From Maribacter sp. (GTDB lineage: Bacteria; Bacteroidota; Bacteroidia; Flavobacteriales; Flavobacteriaceae): 42,917 nt of DNA. A program made the position numbers and the translations under genes. Location: NCBI GenBank assembly GCA_022865355.1, contig JALHST010000017.1:1-42917 (forward strand). The letters run 5' to 3'. Below are positions 27,047 to 35,128 of the stretch, in pieces (positions within the stretch are counted from its first letter, which is position 1; each line of letters opens with the position of its first letter). A model generated the notes under the pieces. That model had not been told where the DNA came from, ran no database searches, and saw nothing but the letters and a program-made list of their open reading frames with translations.

Positions 27047-28603
27047 ATGACCTTGCGAAATAATTTGATCTTGATTTTTTTATTCGTGGCAGTTTGTTCA
27101 TTAAGAGCGCAGGAAATTCCTATAAGACATGCTTTTGGAGAAAAATATAACGATAGGTATAAATACTCGAACCTACTTACTATAAGTGATGATGGACAGG
27201 AAGGTTTTATCTTAATTCGCGCCTACTTTACAGGAATTATCTTGAAACCGAGGGGCTATTATATCGAATCGTATAACAAAAATCTAGAACTCACCTCCGA
27301 GTTTAATTATAAACTCGACGGCGGTAATTTTATAAATGGCTATGTGCGTAATGGCCAGATTTACATGTTGTTTTTGACTTACAATTATGTTTCAAGATCC
27401 TATGATTATGTCGTACATCGCAGCCCCCAATCCGAAATTAATTTTACGGTAGAGACGATACTATCCATTCCTTCTGAAGAAGTCAACGAACCATTGGATA
27501 GGAATTATTACAATCGCAATTTTACTTCGGGCTTTACGACCTCGGTATTATTCGACGATCAAAAATCTGCCTTCCTCATCAGTGCACATTTTAAGAAAGG
27601 CAAAAGCAATCAGCATTTCATCTATCTCTATAATTTGGCGCTGAAAAAACTGATTTCGCATGATTTTTCGGCCGAAGTGGAGGAAAAGAATTATTCTTTT
27701 GAGAATGTGGTCTTTTCAACCGATTTGGAGCATGCCTATATCGTTGGAAAGGCATATTTTAAAAAGAAACGGTTTGAAGTCGATGAGCGTAAATTTCAAT
27801 ATGAAATGATTGAAATTTCAAATGCCGGGGGTAAGACACAAACCTTTGATGATCCTGGAAAATATTCAGAGGCCCTAAAACCCATTTTTAATGGTTCGAA
27901 ACTGATTTGCCTTGGTTTCTTTGCTGACCGCAAGGACAATCGATACAACGGCCTATCCTATTTTGAGGTGGATCCGAATAGTTTGGAGATAAAAACGAAA
28001 AAGTACAATCCCTTTTCTGAACAATTTATGATGGATAAATTTGGGCGAGAGGATGATAAAGAGGTCAAAAACCTGGTCTTTAAAAATATAACGGTGAATC
28101 CCGATGGCAGTATTTTATATAATGCCGAGGAATATTTCGTAACAACAAGTGTTCAGCCGAACTCCAGCGGTGGACGTTTGCAAATTGAGCGATTTCACCA
28201 CAATGATATTGTAAGTGCCAAACTGAGCGGTACAGGCGATGTTTTGTGGATCCGAAATATTAATAAGTCGGAAGTGACGCAAGGGGATGGCGCCTATGCT
28301 TCCTATTGCTCATATGCAAAGGATGGAAATACCTATTTCTTTATTAGTACAGCGGCCGAAAATCCGCAATTGTTACCTGGGGAACGACTCCTATTTAAAC
28401 AGGGACTCAGTCGCAACCGGAATGTCTTCGTGATTAAATTAGACCAAGACGGCCATATTTCGTATGAAAAAATGATGGATGATAAAGAGGCACGTCTGCC
28501 CTTGATGGTATCAACTCCTTTGATCAATTCTGCCACAAATGAATTGTTGTTTTATGCCAAGCGGGGAACAAAAAAACAACTGGTCCGCGTTTCTATTGAC
28601 TGA
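27047..28603 (+). CDS. Exported protein of unknown function
   Basis: I do not recognise this 518-residue protein. It begins with a good signal peptide (MTLRNNLILIFLFVAVCSLRAQ), so it is exported. The rest is rich in short beta strands and aromatic residues, with recurring phrases such as FILIRAYF, GYYIESYNKNLELT, FFADRKDNRYNGLSYFEVD, FKNITVNPDGSILYNAEEYF and FVIKLDQDGHISYEKMM. Each pairs a strand with a NPDG/DQDG-like turn, as in beta-propeller or TolB-like blades. No catalytic motif or lipobox is visible. The 21-bp spacing to enoyl-CoA hydratase suggests co-transcription. Confidence 0.75.
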   Translation: MTLRNNLILIFLFVAVCSLRAQEIPIRHAFGEKYNDRYKYSNLLTISDDGQEGFILIRAYFTGIILKPRGYYIESYNKNLELTSEFNYKLDGGNFINGYVRNGQIYMLFLTYNYVSRSYDYVVHRSPQSEINFTVETILSIPSEEVNEPLDRNYYNRNFTSGFTTSVLFDDQKSAFLISAHFKKGKSNQHFIYLYNLALKKLISHDFSAEVEEKNYSFENVVFSTDLEHAYIVGKAYFKKKRFEVDERKFQYEMIEISNAGGKTQTFDDPGKYSEALKPIFNGSKLICLGFFADRKDNRYNGLSYFEVDPNSLEIKTKKYNPFSEQFMMDKFGREDDKEVKNLVFKNITVNPDGSILYNAEEYFVTTSVQPNSSGGRLQIERFHHNDIVSAKLSGTGDVLWIRNINKSEVTQGDGAYASYCSYAKDGNTYFFISTAAENPQLLPGERLLFKQGLSRNRNVFVIKLDQDGHISYEKMMDDKEARLPLMVSTPLINSATNELLFYAKRGTKKQLVRVSID

Positions 28604-28620
28604 TCAGTTTTTAAATGTGC

Positions 28621-28658
28621 GGGGGGCACTCTAGATCCGCTCGTAATTCTTGCCCCCC
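28621..28658. repeat. GC-rich inverted repeat in the spacer before the radical SAM gene
   Basis: GGGGGGCA (28621-28628) and TGCCCCCC (28651-28658) form a perfect 8-bp stem around a 22-nt loop, 17 bp after the stop of the exported protein. The G6/C7 runs are striking in this AT-rich DNA. It could act as a transcription terminator, but no U-tract follows. The remaining part of the 187-bp spacer shows no gene. Confidence 0.4.
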
Positions 28659-28767
28659 CGGAGCAATCCCCCACCTCACCGACCGCAGGGCTTTAAAAAC
28701 AAATATTTCTTGAGAAAAGCCGCGATAAATTTAACATCCCAAATAATTAAAATAAGGATAAAATCCA

Positions 28768-28775
28768 TAAATTTG
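28768..28775 (+). promoter_or_regulatory. Candidate -7 element for the radical SAM gene
   Basis: TAAATTTG fits TAnnTTTG and lies 15 nt before the TTG start at 28791. No TTG is found at the expected -33 distance, so this is a weak call. It supports the start choice because a longer N-terminus would overlap the promoter. Confidence 0.25.
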
Positions 28776-28790
28776 GAATAAATCCAACTA

Positions 28791-29864
28791 TTGAATCAAG
28801 ATAAGTTTATTAAAGGGAGGGGAGCACAGCTAAATACCCCAAATAGGTTCTTCGAACATGTTCAAGAACAACGTGATGATTTCTTGGAGTATTGTCGTAT
28901 TGAAGGGGAAGAAGCCGTCCTGGGCAAAACCCAATATCTTCCTATTTTTCCAAAGACCATTGTGAATAAAGTAATGAGTCCCGATGTGGGAATGGGCTAT
29001 TCCTTGAATCCTTATCAGGGCTGTGAACATGGCTGCATTTATTGTTATGCCCGGAATTCCCATGAATATTGGGGCTATAGCGCCGGATTGGATTTCGAGC
29101 GAAAAATACTCGTGAAAAAAAACGCCCCGATATTGCTTGAATCCAAGCTAAAAAGCAAGAAATGGAAGGCCGAAACGATTGTTCTCTCGGGCAATACCGA
29201 TTGTTATCAACCCGCCGAAAAAAAATTTGGAATCACCAGGGCCTGTTTGGAAGTTTTCCTTAAATACAGCCATCCAGTAGGTATGATTACTAAAAATGCC
29301 CTGATATTAAGGGATTTGGATATTTTGAAAGCATTGGCGAAAGACCATTTGATTGGCGTCAACGTTTCGGTTACTTCACTTTCTGAAGACACTCGAAAAA
29401 TTTTGGAGCCCAGGACCACAACAATTAGAAAAAGATTGGAAACCATTCGCATTTTGTCGGATAACAATATACCCGTTAACGCGATGCTGGCGCCCATTAT
29501 TCCCGGAATCAATAGCCATGAATTGCTCAAAATGGCCAAAGCGGTAGCCGATAATGGAGCCTTGTCGTTTTCGTATACCATCGTGCGGCTGAACGGTGCA
29601 ATTGGCGGCATTTTTACTGACTGGATCAAGAAGGCTATGCCTGATAAGGCGGATAAGGTGTTGCATCAAATAGAAGCGTGCCACGGCGGGCACCTGAACG
29701 ATAGCCGTTTTGGTCTGCGAAATCGTGGCGACGGCAAAATTGCCAGCCATATAAACGATCTGGCCCGTTTGGCCAAGCAAACTTATTTCAAGGACAGGAC
29801 CTTCCCTAAATTAAACAAAACAAGGTATGAAGCTCACAAAGATGGGCAAATGAAGTTATTTTGA
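28791..29864 (+). CDS. PA0069-family radical SAM protein
   Basis: Cytosolic iron-sulfur enzyme of 357 residues with the radical SAM cluster motif in GCEHGCIYCYARNSH (C78, C82, C85), preceded by the family phrase GYSLNPYQ. Further conserved blocks are VLSGNTDCYQPAEKKFGITR and PVNAMLAPIIPGIN. It is related to spore photoproduct lyase-like proteins, but PA0069-type members have no established substrate. The start is TTG at 28791, which gives the normal family N-terminus (FIKGRGAQLNTPNRF); no in-frame ATG precedes the conserved part. It stands alone, facing the Gfo/Idh gene convergently with a 100-bp gap. Confidence 0.93.
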   Translation: MNQDKFIKGRGAQLNTPNRFFEHVQEQRDDFLEYCRIEGEEAVLGKTQYLPIFPKTIVNKVMSPDVGMGYSLNPYQGCEHGCIYCYARNSHEYWGYSAGLDFERKILVKKNAPILLESKLKSKKWKAETIVLSGNTDCYQPAEKKFGITRACLEVFLKYSHPVGMITKNALILRDLDILKALAKDHLIGVNVSVTSLSEDTRKILEPRTTTIRKRLETIRILSDNNIPVNAMLAPIIPGINSHELLKMAKAVADNGALSFSYTIVRLNGAIGGIFTDWIKKAMPDKADKVLHQIEACHGGHLNDSRFGLRNRGDGKIASHINDLARLAKQTYFKDRTFPKLNKTRYEAHKDGQMKLF

Positions 29865-29964
29865 CGCAACCTCGCGAACCGCGAAACGACAAAGTCCACG
29901 GCACGATGCCACAGGCAATTCCTTCTTATGAAACGCCCTGCTTCCTTATCTTCCAATGACCTTT

Positions 29965-31389
29965 TTATGAAAGTTCCCAGCCTTTTCGATAGGTACCTTT
30001 TACCCATTCATTGGCCATATCCCAATTCGTTACTTTCATGTTTGCGCCGTCCCAAATGATTTTTCTTCTGCCGGGATATTCAAAAGGGTCCCCATCGCCT
30101 GCTTTTTTGCCGTCCTTGAATTTCTTATATTGAAAAGCCTTAATGGCAAGATTGCCCATCAACACGGCTTCGGTCAATGGTCCCGATCGACTGAAATCAG
30201 ATGAGGTCCCCGTACCATTTAAGCAGGCCTCCACAAAATTGCGCCGGTGTCCGCCTGTATCGCCTTCGATTCTTTCTAAATACGGTGTCGGGGGATTCAG
30301 CAATTTCATGGTCTCGGATGGCAGTAATCGAGCGTTACGGGAATAGGTATCACAGATGAGGATACCCCGTGTACCATAGAAAATTGACCCACCGCCACTA
30401 TCGCCTATGGTCTCTCCATCCTTGAGTTCATCGGGTAGGTCCGGTAAAAGTCCGCCATCATACCAATTCAATGCGATATCGCCGTGTTCAGGCGTGTTGA
30501 ATTTTAAGCGAACTATCGAAGAGGAAGGGCATGATTGGCTATAGTCGGCCTCTACAAAATCACCTACCCAGTTGGTAGTGCAACTAGCCTCGGCTTCGGT
30601 CGGATAACCAAGATCCAATACACTAAAAGGAGTTTCCATAATATGACAGCCCATATCGCCGAGTGCACCTGTTCCAAAATCCCACCAACCGCGCCATTTA
30701 AAAGGCAAATAGGCTTCATTATAATCGCGCAAGGCGGCAACACCAAGCCAAAGATCCCAATCCAATCCCTTAGGAATAGGCTGTTTTCCTGTGGGTACGG
30801 GCACTCCTTGTGGCCATACCGGGCGATTGGTCCAACAATCAACACGGTAGACTTTTCCAATTATGCCTGATTGCACCCATTCTTTGGCTTCACGGCTTCC
30901 ATTACTCGAAGCACCTTGGTTCCCCATCTGGGTAACAATACCATTTTCTTTTGCCACACGGGTCATTAAACGCGCCTCATTTATATTGTGGGTCAGCGGT
31001 TTCTCAACATAGGCGTGTTTTTTTGCCCGCATAAATGGAAGTGCGATCGTGGCGTGCATATGATCTGGTGTGGCCACCATGATGGCATCGATTTCCTTCA
31101 AATGATTATCATATACTTTTCTAAAATCGGTATATCGTTTGGCATTTGGGAATTTTTTAAAGGAATCGGCCGCCCTTCGGTCGTCAACATCGCACAGGGT
31201 AACAAACTTGACCTTTCCGGTTTCGTTGAGTCCCTGAATGTCACTACCCCCTTGGCCACCGACTCCAAAGGCTCCAATATATAATGTGTCGCTCGGAGGA
31301 ACATGTTTTTTCCCCAATACAAAACTTGGAACAATTGAAAAAGCGGAGGATGCTGCTACGGTATTCTTGATAAATTTCCTTCTTTGCAT
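29965..31389 (-). CDS. Gfo/Idh/MocA-family oxidoreductase with twin-arginine-like signal
   Basis: A 474-residue NAD(P)-dependent oxidoreductase. The N-terminus MQRRKFIKNTVAASSAFSIVPSFVLG is a twin-arginine-type signal, so it is probably exported folded with its cofactor. The Rossmann motif is GAFGVGGQGGSD (39-50), and VATPDHMHATIALPFMRAKKHAYVEKPLTHN contains the family EKP motif (129-131). C-terminal blocks such as WWDFGTGALGDMGCHIMETPF are typical of Bacteroidota and Planctomycetes members linked to sugar breakdown. No carbohydrate gene cluster is nearby, so the substrate is unknown. It is monocistronic here. Confidence 0.93.
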   Translation of the reverse strand: MQRRKFIKNTVAASSAFSIVPSFVLGKKHVPPSDTLYIGAFGVGGQGGSDIQGLNETGKVKFVTLCDVDDRRAADSFKKFPNAKRYTDFRKVYDNHLKEIDAIMVATPDHMHATIALPFMRAKKHAYVEKPLTHNINEARLMTRVAKENGIVTQMGNQGASSNGSREAKEWVQSGIIGKVYRVDCWTNRPVWPQGVPVPTGKQPIPKGLDWDLWLGVAALRDYNEAYLPFKWRGWWDFGTGALGDMGCHIMETPFSVLDLGYPTEAEASCTTNWVGDFVEADYSQSCPSSSIVRLKFNTPEHGDIALNWYDGGLLPDLPDELKDGETIGDSGGGSIFYGTRGILICDTYSRNARLLPSETMKLLNPPTPYLERIEGDTGGHRRNFVEACLNGTGTSSDFSRSGPLTEAVLMGNLAIKAFQYKKFKDGKKAGDGDPFEYPGRRKIIWDGANMKVTNWDMANEWVKGTYRKGWELS

Positions 31390-31474
31390 TTTATTGTTGA
31401 ATTGAGATTAGACGCAGGAAGTTACAAAAAATAGGGCGATTTTACCTTCATTGAGAAATTTTGGTCGATCGTGA

Positions 31475-32134
31475 CTACGAGTTGCCACATTCCTTATAAA
31501 ATTGTTCTAAAAAGTCGAGCATAAATTGATGTCTTTCTTTGGCCAATTTTTTTCCTGTAACGGTGTTCATCCTATCCTTAAGTAACAACAATTTCTCATA
31601 AAAATGATTGATGGTCGGCGCATTTGATCGTTTATACTCTTCCTTCGTCATGTTCAACTTGGGCATTATTTCGGGATCGTAAATCGCTCTGTTCATAAAT
31701 CCGCCATAATTGAAGGCACGAGCAATACCAATGGCGCCCATGGCATCTAATCGATCCGCATCCTGAACCACTTGTAGTTCCAAGGAAGTAAAGGGAGCTC
31801 CTTTAGAAGAAGAAAAACTGTTCTTAAACGAAATGTTTTCAATGATTTTAAGCACGTGCCTAGTTAAATCGGGGGCCATGTTCAAGGAAGCTAAAAATTC
31901 ACCTGCTAATTGAGGCCCTAAGTTTTCATCCCCATTGTGAAATTTCGAATCGGCAATATCATGAAGCAAAGCGGCCAAGCTTACGACCAGTACATTCACC
32001 TTTTCCTCTTTGGCAATCTGAATGGCATTTACAAACACGCGCTTGATATGAAACCAATCGTGGCCACCTTCAGCATTTTTTAAAGTCGCCTTTACGAAAA
32101 TGACTGCTTTTTCTACAATTTCTGAATGGGTCAT
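31475..32134 (-). CDS. HD-domain phosphohydrolase
   Basis: A 219-residue cytosolic protein with the HD metal-binding pattern: H29 in HDWFHIKRV, H58-D59 in AALLHDIADSKFHNGD and D125 in VQDADRLDAMGAIGIARAF. This layout matches the YedJ/uncharacterised predicted HD phosphohydrolases that act on nucleotides or other phosphate esters; the precise substrate is not known. Its ATG overlaps the stop of the acyltransferase gene upstream by 4 bp (ATGA), so the two are co-translated. Confidence 0.9.
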   Translation of the reverse strand: MTHSEIVEKAVIFVKATLKNAEGGHDWFHIKRVFVNAIQIAKEEKVNVLVVSLAALLHDIADSKFHNGDENLGPQLAGEFLASLNMAPDLTRHVLKIIENISFKNSFSSSKGAPFTSLELQVVQDADRLDAMGAIGIARAFNYGGFMNRAIYDPEIMPKLNMTKEEYKRSNAPTINHFYEKLLLLKDRMNTVTGKKLAKERHQFMLDFLEQFYKECGNS

Positions 32135-32868
32135 GAATTGTGTATTATACCCTCTTTGATGCTCTTTTCGGCCATGGTCACCAGCTCATCCAAATTACCC
32201 GAATTGATACGAGGCTCATGCACGTCAAAAGTAATATGGTTGCCTATTCCATAGGGGAATTTCCCATATTTAAGCATTTTCCAAGAATTGTTGATACTAA
32301 TAGGCACGATCAAAGCCGAAGGCGCATGTTTCATCAATATTTTTAAACCCATCGGCTGGAATTTTTTAGGTTCCCCATTTCTGCTTCGCGTGCCTTCTGG
32401 AAATATGACGGCACTGTGACGGGTTGTTTCAATATATTTTCCCAGGTTGGCAATTTGTGATAAGGCCTGTTTGCTATCTTTTCGGTCGATGAGAACAGAC
32501 CCCCCATGTCTTAGATTGTAGGAGACACTTGGAATTCCTTTGCCCAATTCTTTTTTACTTACAAATTTGGGATGATGTTTACGCATGAACCAGATTACAG
32601 GAGGAATATCATGCATACTTTGATGATTGAGTACAATGATCAAGGGTCGATCGGTAGGAATGTCATAGGGATTTTTAAAAGAATAGGTTGTTCCTAAAAT
32701 ATGGGTACACCGAAGTAGGCAGAGGTTTAATAATGCCACGCTCCATCGGTGTGCGTTGTATCCAAAAACATTTAGACAGATCCATTGAATTGGATGGAAT
32801 AGCAATAGGCATAACCCAAAAAAAATGAGATAAAGAAGGGTAAGGGGGTATGCTAGCAGTTTTTGCAT
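32131..32868 (-). CDS. plsC: 1-acyl-sn-glycerol-3-phosphate acyltransferase (PlsC-like)
   Basis: Membrane-associated acyltransferase of phospholipid synthesis, making phosphatidate from lysophosphatidate. The start at 32868 gives 245 residues. An upstream in-frame ATG (32895) lies inside the terminator of the preceding gene and is unlikely. An N-terminal hydrophobic segment (about 8-30) is followed by block I NHQSMHD (81-87, H82 and D87), FVSKKELGKG (102-111) and block III FPEGTRSRNGEPKKF (156-170). The block order and spacing are those of PlsC. It is coupled to the downstream HD gene. Confidence 0.9.
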   Translation of the reverse strand: MQKLLAYPLTLLYLIFFGLCLLLFHPIQWICLNVFGYNAHRWSVALLNLCLLRCTHILGTTYSFKNPYDIPTDRPLIIVLNHQSMHDIPPVIWFMRKHHPKFVSKKELGKGIPSVSYNLRHGGSVLIDRKDSKQALSQIANLGKYIETTRHSAVIFPEGTRSRNGEPKKFQPMGLKILMKHAPSALIVPISINNSWKMLKYGKFPYGIGNHITFDVHEPRINSGNLDELVTMAEKSIKEGIIHNS

Positions 32869-32872
32869 TGTA

Positions 32873-32905
32873 CAAAAATAAAAAAACCGCTTCAATGTGA
32901 AACGG
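32873..32905 (-). terminator. Rho-independent terminator of the bacilliredoxin gene
   Basis: Read on the minus strand the sequence is ACCGTTTCA-CAT-TGAAGCGGT followed by TTTTTATTTTTG. The 9-bp stem has one T-G wobble and a 3-nt loop, and is followed by a T-rich tract. It lies 52 nt after the bacilliredoxin stop and ends just before the PlsC start, separating the two transcription units. Confidence 0.7.
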
Positions 32906-32956
32906 TATTTCTTTTAATGAATCTTGCGATACCTAAGAAGAATTTCCGAAAGGCGT

Positions 32957-33367
32957 TTAACAGTACTCGTTATAGGCTTCCGTGAGATTCTCCGCAATGA
33001 TTTCTGCAGGTCGTCCTTCAATATGATGACGTTCTATCATATGAACTAGCTCACCATCTTTGAATAAGGCCATGCTCGGTGATGAAGGCGGAAACGGTAC
33101 CATCAAATCCCTGGCGGCATTGACGGCTTCGGTGTCCACACCAGCGAAAACGGTTACCAAATGATCTGGTTTTTTAAGATTCCTTAAACTCATTTTGGCC
33201 GCCGGTCTTGCATTTGCTGCCGCACATCCACAGACCGAATTCACCACAACAAGGGTCGTGCCCTTTTGGTTAATGGCGTTTTCGACTGCTTCGGCCGTAT
33301 ATAATTCCTCAAACCCAGCCTGGGCCAAGTCTTGTTTCATTGGTCTTACTAATTCTGCAGGATACAT
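32957..33367 (-). CDS. BrxA/BrxB-family bacilliredoxin (YphP/YqiW-like)
   Basis: A 136-residue thioredoxin-fold protein of the DUF1094 family. The redox motif is CGC (C46-G-C48) in VVNSVCGCAAANARPAA, the hallmark of bacilliredoxins, which reduce mixed disulfides between proteins and low-molecular-weight thiols. In Bacteroidota the thiol partner is less clear than in Bacillus. Conserved PFPPSSPSMALFKDGELVHMIERHHIEGR and a C-terminal EYC complete the family pattern. It has its own TAnnTTTG-like promoter element and a terminator. It is divergent from the DnaJ-domain gene. Confidence 0.93.
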   Translation of the reverse strand: MYPAELVRPMKQDLAQAGFEELYTAEAVENAINQKGTTLVVVNSVCGCAAANARPAAKMSLRNLKKPDHLVTVFAGVDTEAVNAARDLMVPFPPSSPSMALFKDGELVHMIERHHIEGRPAEIIAENLTEAYNEYC

Positions 33368-33389
33368 ATTTTCTTGTTTTAATAGATTG

Positions 33390-33397
33390 CAAAGATA
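33390..33397 (-). promoter_or_regulatory. Candidate -7 element for the bacilliredoxin gene
   Basis: On the minus strand TATCTTTG matches TAnnTTTG and lies 22 nt upstream of the ATG at 33367. A TTG at the -33 position is not seen. The same octamer occurs before the divergent DnaJ-domain gene and before the DUF3109 gene, which supports it as a real local promoter motif. Confidence 0.4.
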
Positions 33398-33431
33398 GGG
33401 CTTTTGTCTTATTTCTAGGAAGAAGTTAACG

Positions 33432-33446
33432 TTTCATTCAATGAAA
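33432..33446. promoter_or_regulatory. 15-bp palindrome in the bacilliredoxin/DnaJ divergent spacer
   Basis: TTTCATTCAATGAAA is a perfect inverted repeat (7-bp arms, one central base) about 65 bp upstream of the bacilliredoxin start. The spacer of about 284 bp between the two genes otherwise shows only the two promoter-like elements. A role as operator is inferred from symmetry and position only. Confidence 0.3.
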
Positions 33447-33626
33447 AATAGCGAAATGAAGATTGGGAAAGCCATATATAATATAGATATGGGGTTTTTT
33501 ATATAGGCCGTTTTTTGCTTTCCATAAAATGGCACCCATTTCCTTGGAATCTTCATTTCAGGGCAGCATGAATTTTTCGATTTATGGGCGTCTTTTTTCT
33601 TTGCGCTCATTTCCTTTCGCTTTTAA

Positions 33627-33634
33627 TATCTTTG
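33627..33634 (+). promoter_or_regulatory. Candidate promoter for the DnaJ-domain gene
   Basis: TATCTTTG matches the TAnnTTTG -7 consensus, with a TTG 23 nt upstream at 33601-33603. It lies 17 nt before the ATG at 33652. If real, the transcript starts near 33640, so the in-frame codons back to 33529 cannot be translated. Confidence 0.4.
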
Positions 33635-33651
33635 GCAAAATTTTAGAACGT

Positions 33652-34392
33652 ATGATTAGATGGTTCGCAGCCATAATAGGGTATTTTATTTTTAGGTTGC
33701 CTGGAGCAATCGTAGGGTTTCTGATCGGGAGTTTCCTCGATAATTTTGGGGGCACGCGCAGCGGTGGATCTCAAACTGTTTTTAGGGATATGACCCGACA
33801 AAAAGTTTCCCCTGCCGATTTTGAACTTAATCTCTTGTCGCTATGTTCGATAGTGATAAAGGCCGATGGCTCGATAAGCCAAAGTGAAATGGATTACGTG
33901 CGTCAATATTTCGTCGCATCATATGGCAAGGACAAGGCGAACGCGATTTTCAGGACGTTCAATGAGATCAATAAAAAACATGAAATTTCTGCCCAACGAA
34001 TTTGTTCTTTTTTAAATCAAAGAACACGATATGAAGTCCGACTGCAATTGTTGCATTTTCTTTTTGGTATTGCCCAGGCAGACGGATCCGTCAGCATCCA
34101 GGAAATAAATAAGATCAGTGAGATTGCGGGCTACTTAAGGGTTGCTGCAAGTGATTTTGAGAGCATCAAGGCCATGTTCATCAAATCGGCCGACAATGCC
34201 TATAAAATATTGGAAATCGAAAAATCGGCCACGAATGAGGAAGTTAAAAGTGCCTATCGGACCATGGCGAAAAAATATCACCCAGATCGTGTCAATACCG
34301 AGAATGAGGCTATAAAGAAAGGTGCAGAGGAAAAATTTAAGGAAGTGCAGAAGGCGTATGAGCAGATACAAAATGAAAGGCGGCTAAATTAG
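33652..34392 (+). CDS. DjlA-like membrane co-chaperone (TerB + J domain)
   Basis: The start at 33652 gives 246 residues; earlier in-frame codons overlap a promoter-like element. An N-terminal membrane segment with glycine spacing (AAIIGYFIFRLPGAIVGFLIGSFLDNFGG, 6-34) resembles that of DjlA. A TerB-like helical domain follows (~55-175), with paired acidic loops KADGSIS (70-76) and QADGSVS (142-148). The C-terminal J domain (~182-240) carries YHPDR (HPD at 210-212). It would recruit and stimulate DnaK at the membrane. It stands alone between the bacilliredoxin and HupE-like genes. Confidence 0.9.
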   Translation: MIRWFAAIIGYFIFRLPGAIVGFLIGSFLDNFGGTRSGGSQTVFRDMTRQKVSPADFELNLLSLCSIVIKADGSISQSEMDYVRQYFVASYGKDKANAIFRTFNEINKKHEISAQRICSFLNQRTRYEVRLQLLHFLFGIAQADGSVSIQEINKISEIAGYLRVAASDFESIKAMFIKSADNAYKILEIEKSATNEEVKSAYRTMAKKYHPDRVNTENEAIKKGAEEKFKEVQKAYEQIQNERRLN

Positions 34393-34461
34393 AAAGTCCT
34401 TGTTCGTGATAGATCAACGGGGACAAACGACATTAATTATTTTCACCATTAACCGGATATA

Positions 34462-35046
34462 TTGGATAATTTTGGATTTTATGTACAACTCGGCCTCCAT
34501 CACGTACTCAATTTAGGGGCTTACGACCATCTTCTATTTTTATCGGCATTGGCGGTCCCCTTCACTTTTAAAAGCTGGAGAAAAGTACTTCTATTAGCCA
34601 CTGTATTCACAATTGCCCATTGTTCGTCACTTTTTTTAGCAGTCTATGACGTGGTGGCCATGAATATTGGTTTGGTTGAATTTTTGATTCCGGTGACCAT
34701 TGTTTTGACAGCCATCTTTAATCTGACCTATTTGAAGACCAAACAGGCTGACAGAAATTTACTATGGCAGGTACTGGCCACTTCTTTTTTTGGCTTGATA
34801 CATGGGTTCGGTTTTAGCAATTACTTCAAAATGTTGGTTGCCGGCGAAGTAGAAAAGGCAACACCGCTTCTAGGGTTTGCCGCGGGGATTGAAATTTCAC
34901 AGGTACTGATAGTACTGTCGATTTTGATGCTGACGTTTCTTTTTCTTTCGGTATTTAGGATAAAACACGAAATACTCGTAAAACTAGCATCCTATTTGAT
35001 CATTCTCATCACAATACCCTTGCTATTTGCTACGTTTCCATGGTAG
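34462..35046 (+). CDS. HupE/UreJ-like membrane protein
   Basis: A 194-residue integral membrane protein with about six hydrophobic segments. It shows the HupE/UreJ family pattern: GLHHVLNLGAYDHLLFL (11-27, with H13, H14, D22 and H23), FTIAHCSSLFLA (~50-61) and FGLIHGFGFSNYF (~115-127). The conserved His/Asp residues fit metal (Ni/Co) binding or transport, but Bacteroidota copies without hydrogenase or urease genes nearby, as here, have no proven role. The start is a TTG at 34462 that opens directly with the family N-terminus. Confidence 0.87.
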   Translation: MDNFGFYVQLGLHHVLNLGAYDHLLFLSALAVPFTFKSWRKVLLLATVFTIAHCSSLFLAVYDVVAMNIGLVEFLIPVTIVLTAIFNLTYLKTKQADRNLLWQVLATSFFGLIHGFGFSNYFKMLVAGEVEKATPLLGFAAGIEISQVLIVLSILMLTFLFLSVFRIKHEILVKLASYLIILITIPLLFATFPW

Positions 35047-35128
35047 GGGAATGTTAAATTTAACCTTAAATAAATGCCTTTAGCGCGCAAATCAGGTAAA
35101 TTCGTAGTATAAATTTCAGTAGTATTGG

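Noticed and set aside
28604-28790. Riboswitch or small RNA in the spacer before the radical SAM gene
   Set aside because: Beyond the G6/C7 inverted repeat I could not match any known riboswitch core, and no terminator-antiterminator pair is visible.
29207-29629. 140-codon frame antisense to the radical SAM gene, and an overlapping 134-codon frame
   Set aside because: Both lie fully inside a gene with intact catalytic motifs and have no start signals or family features.
33529-33651. Upstream in-frame extension of the DnaJ-domain gene
   Set aside because: It overlaps a TTG-N23-TATCTTTG promoter-like element, and the membrane segment typical of DjlA starts right at the ATG at 33652.
35053-35064. 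12-bp palindrome GTTAAATTTAAC before the dCMP deaminase gene
   Set aside because: It is short and of A/T composition apart from the end bases, so it is expected by chance in this DNA; no promoter element is clearly linked to it.
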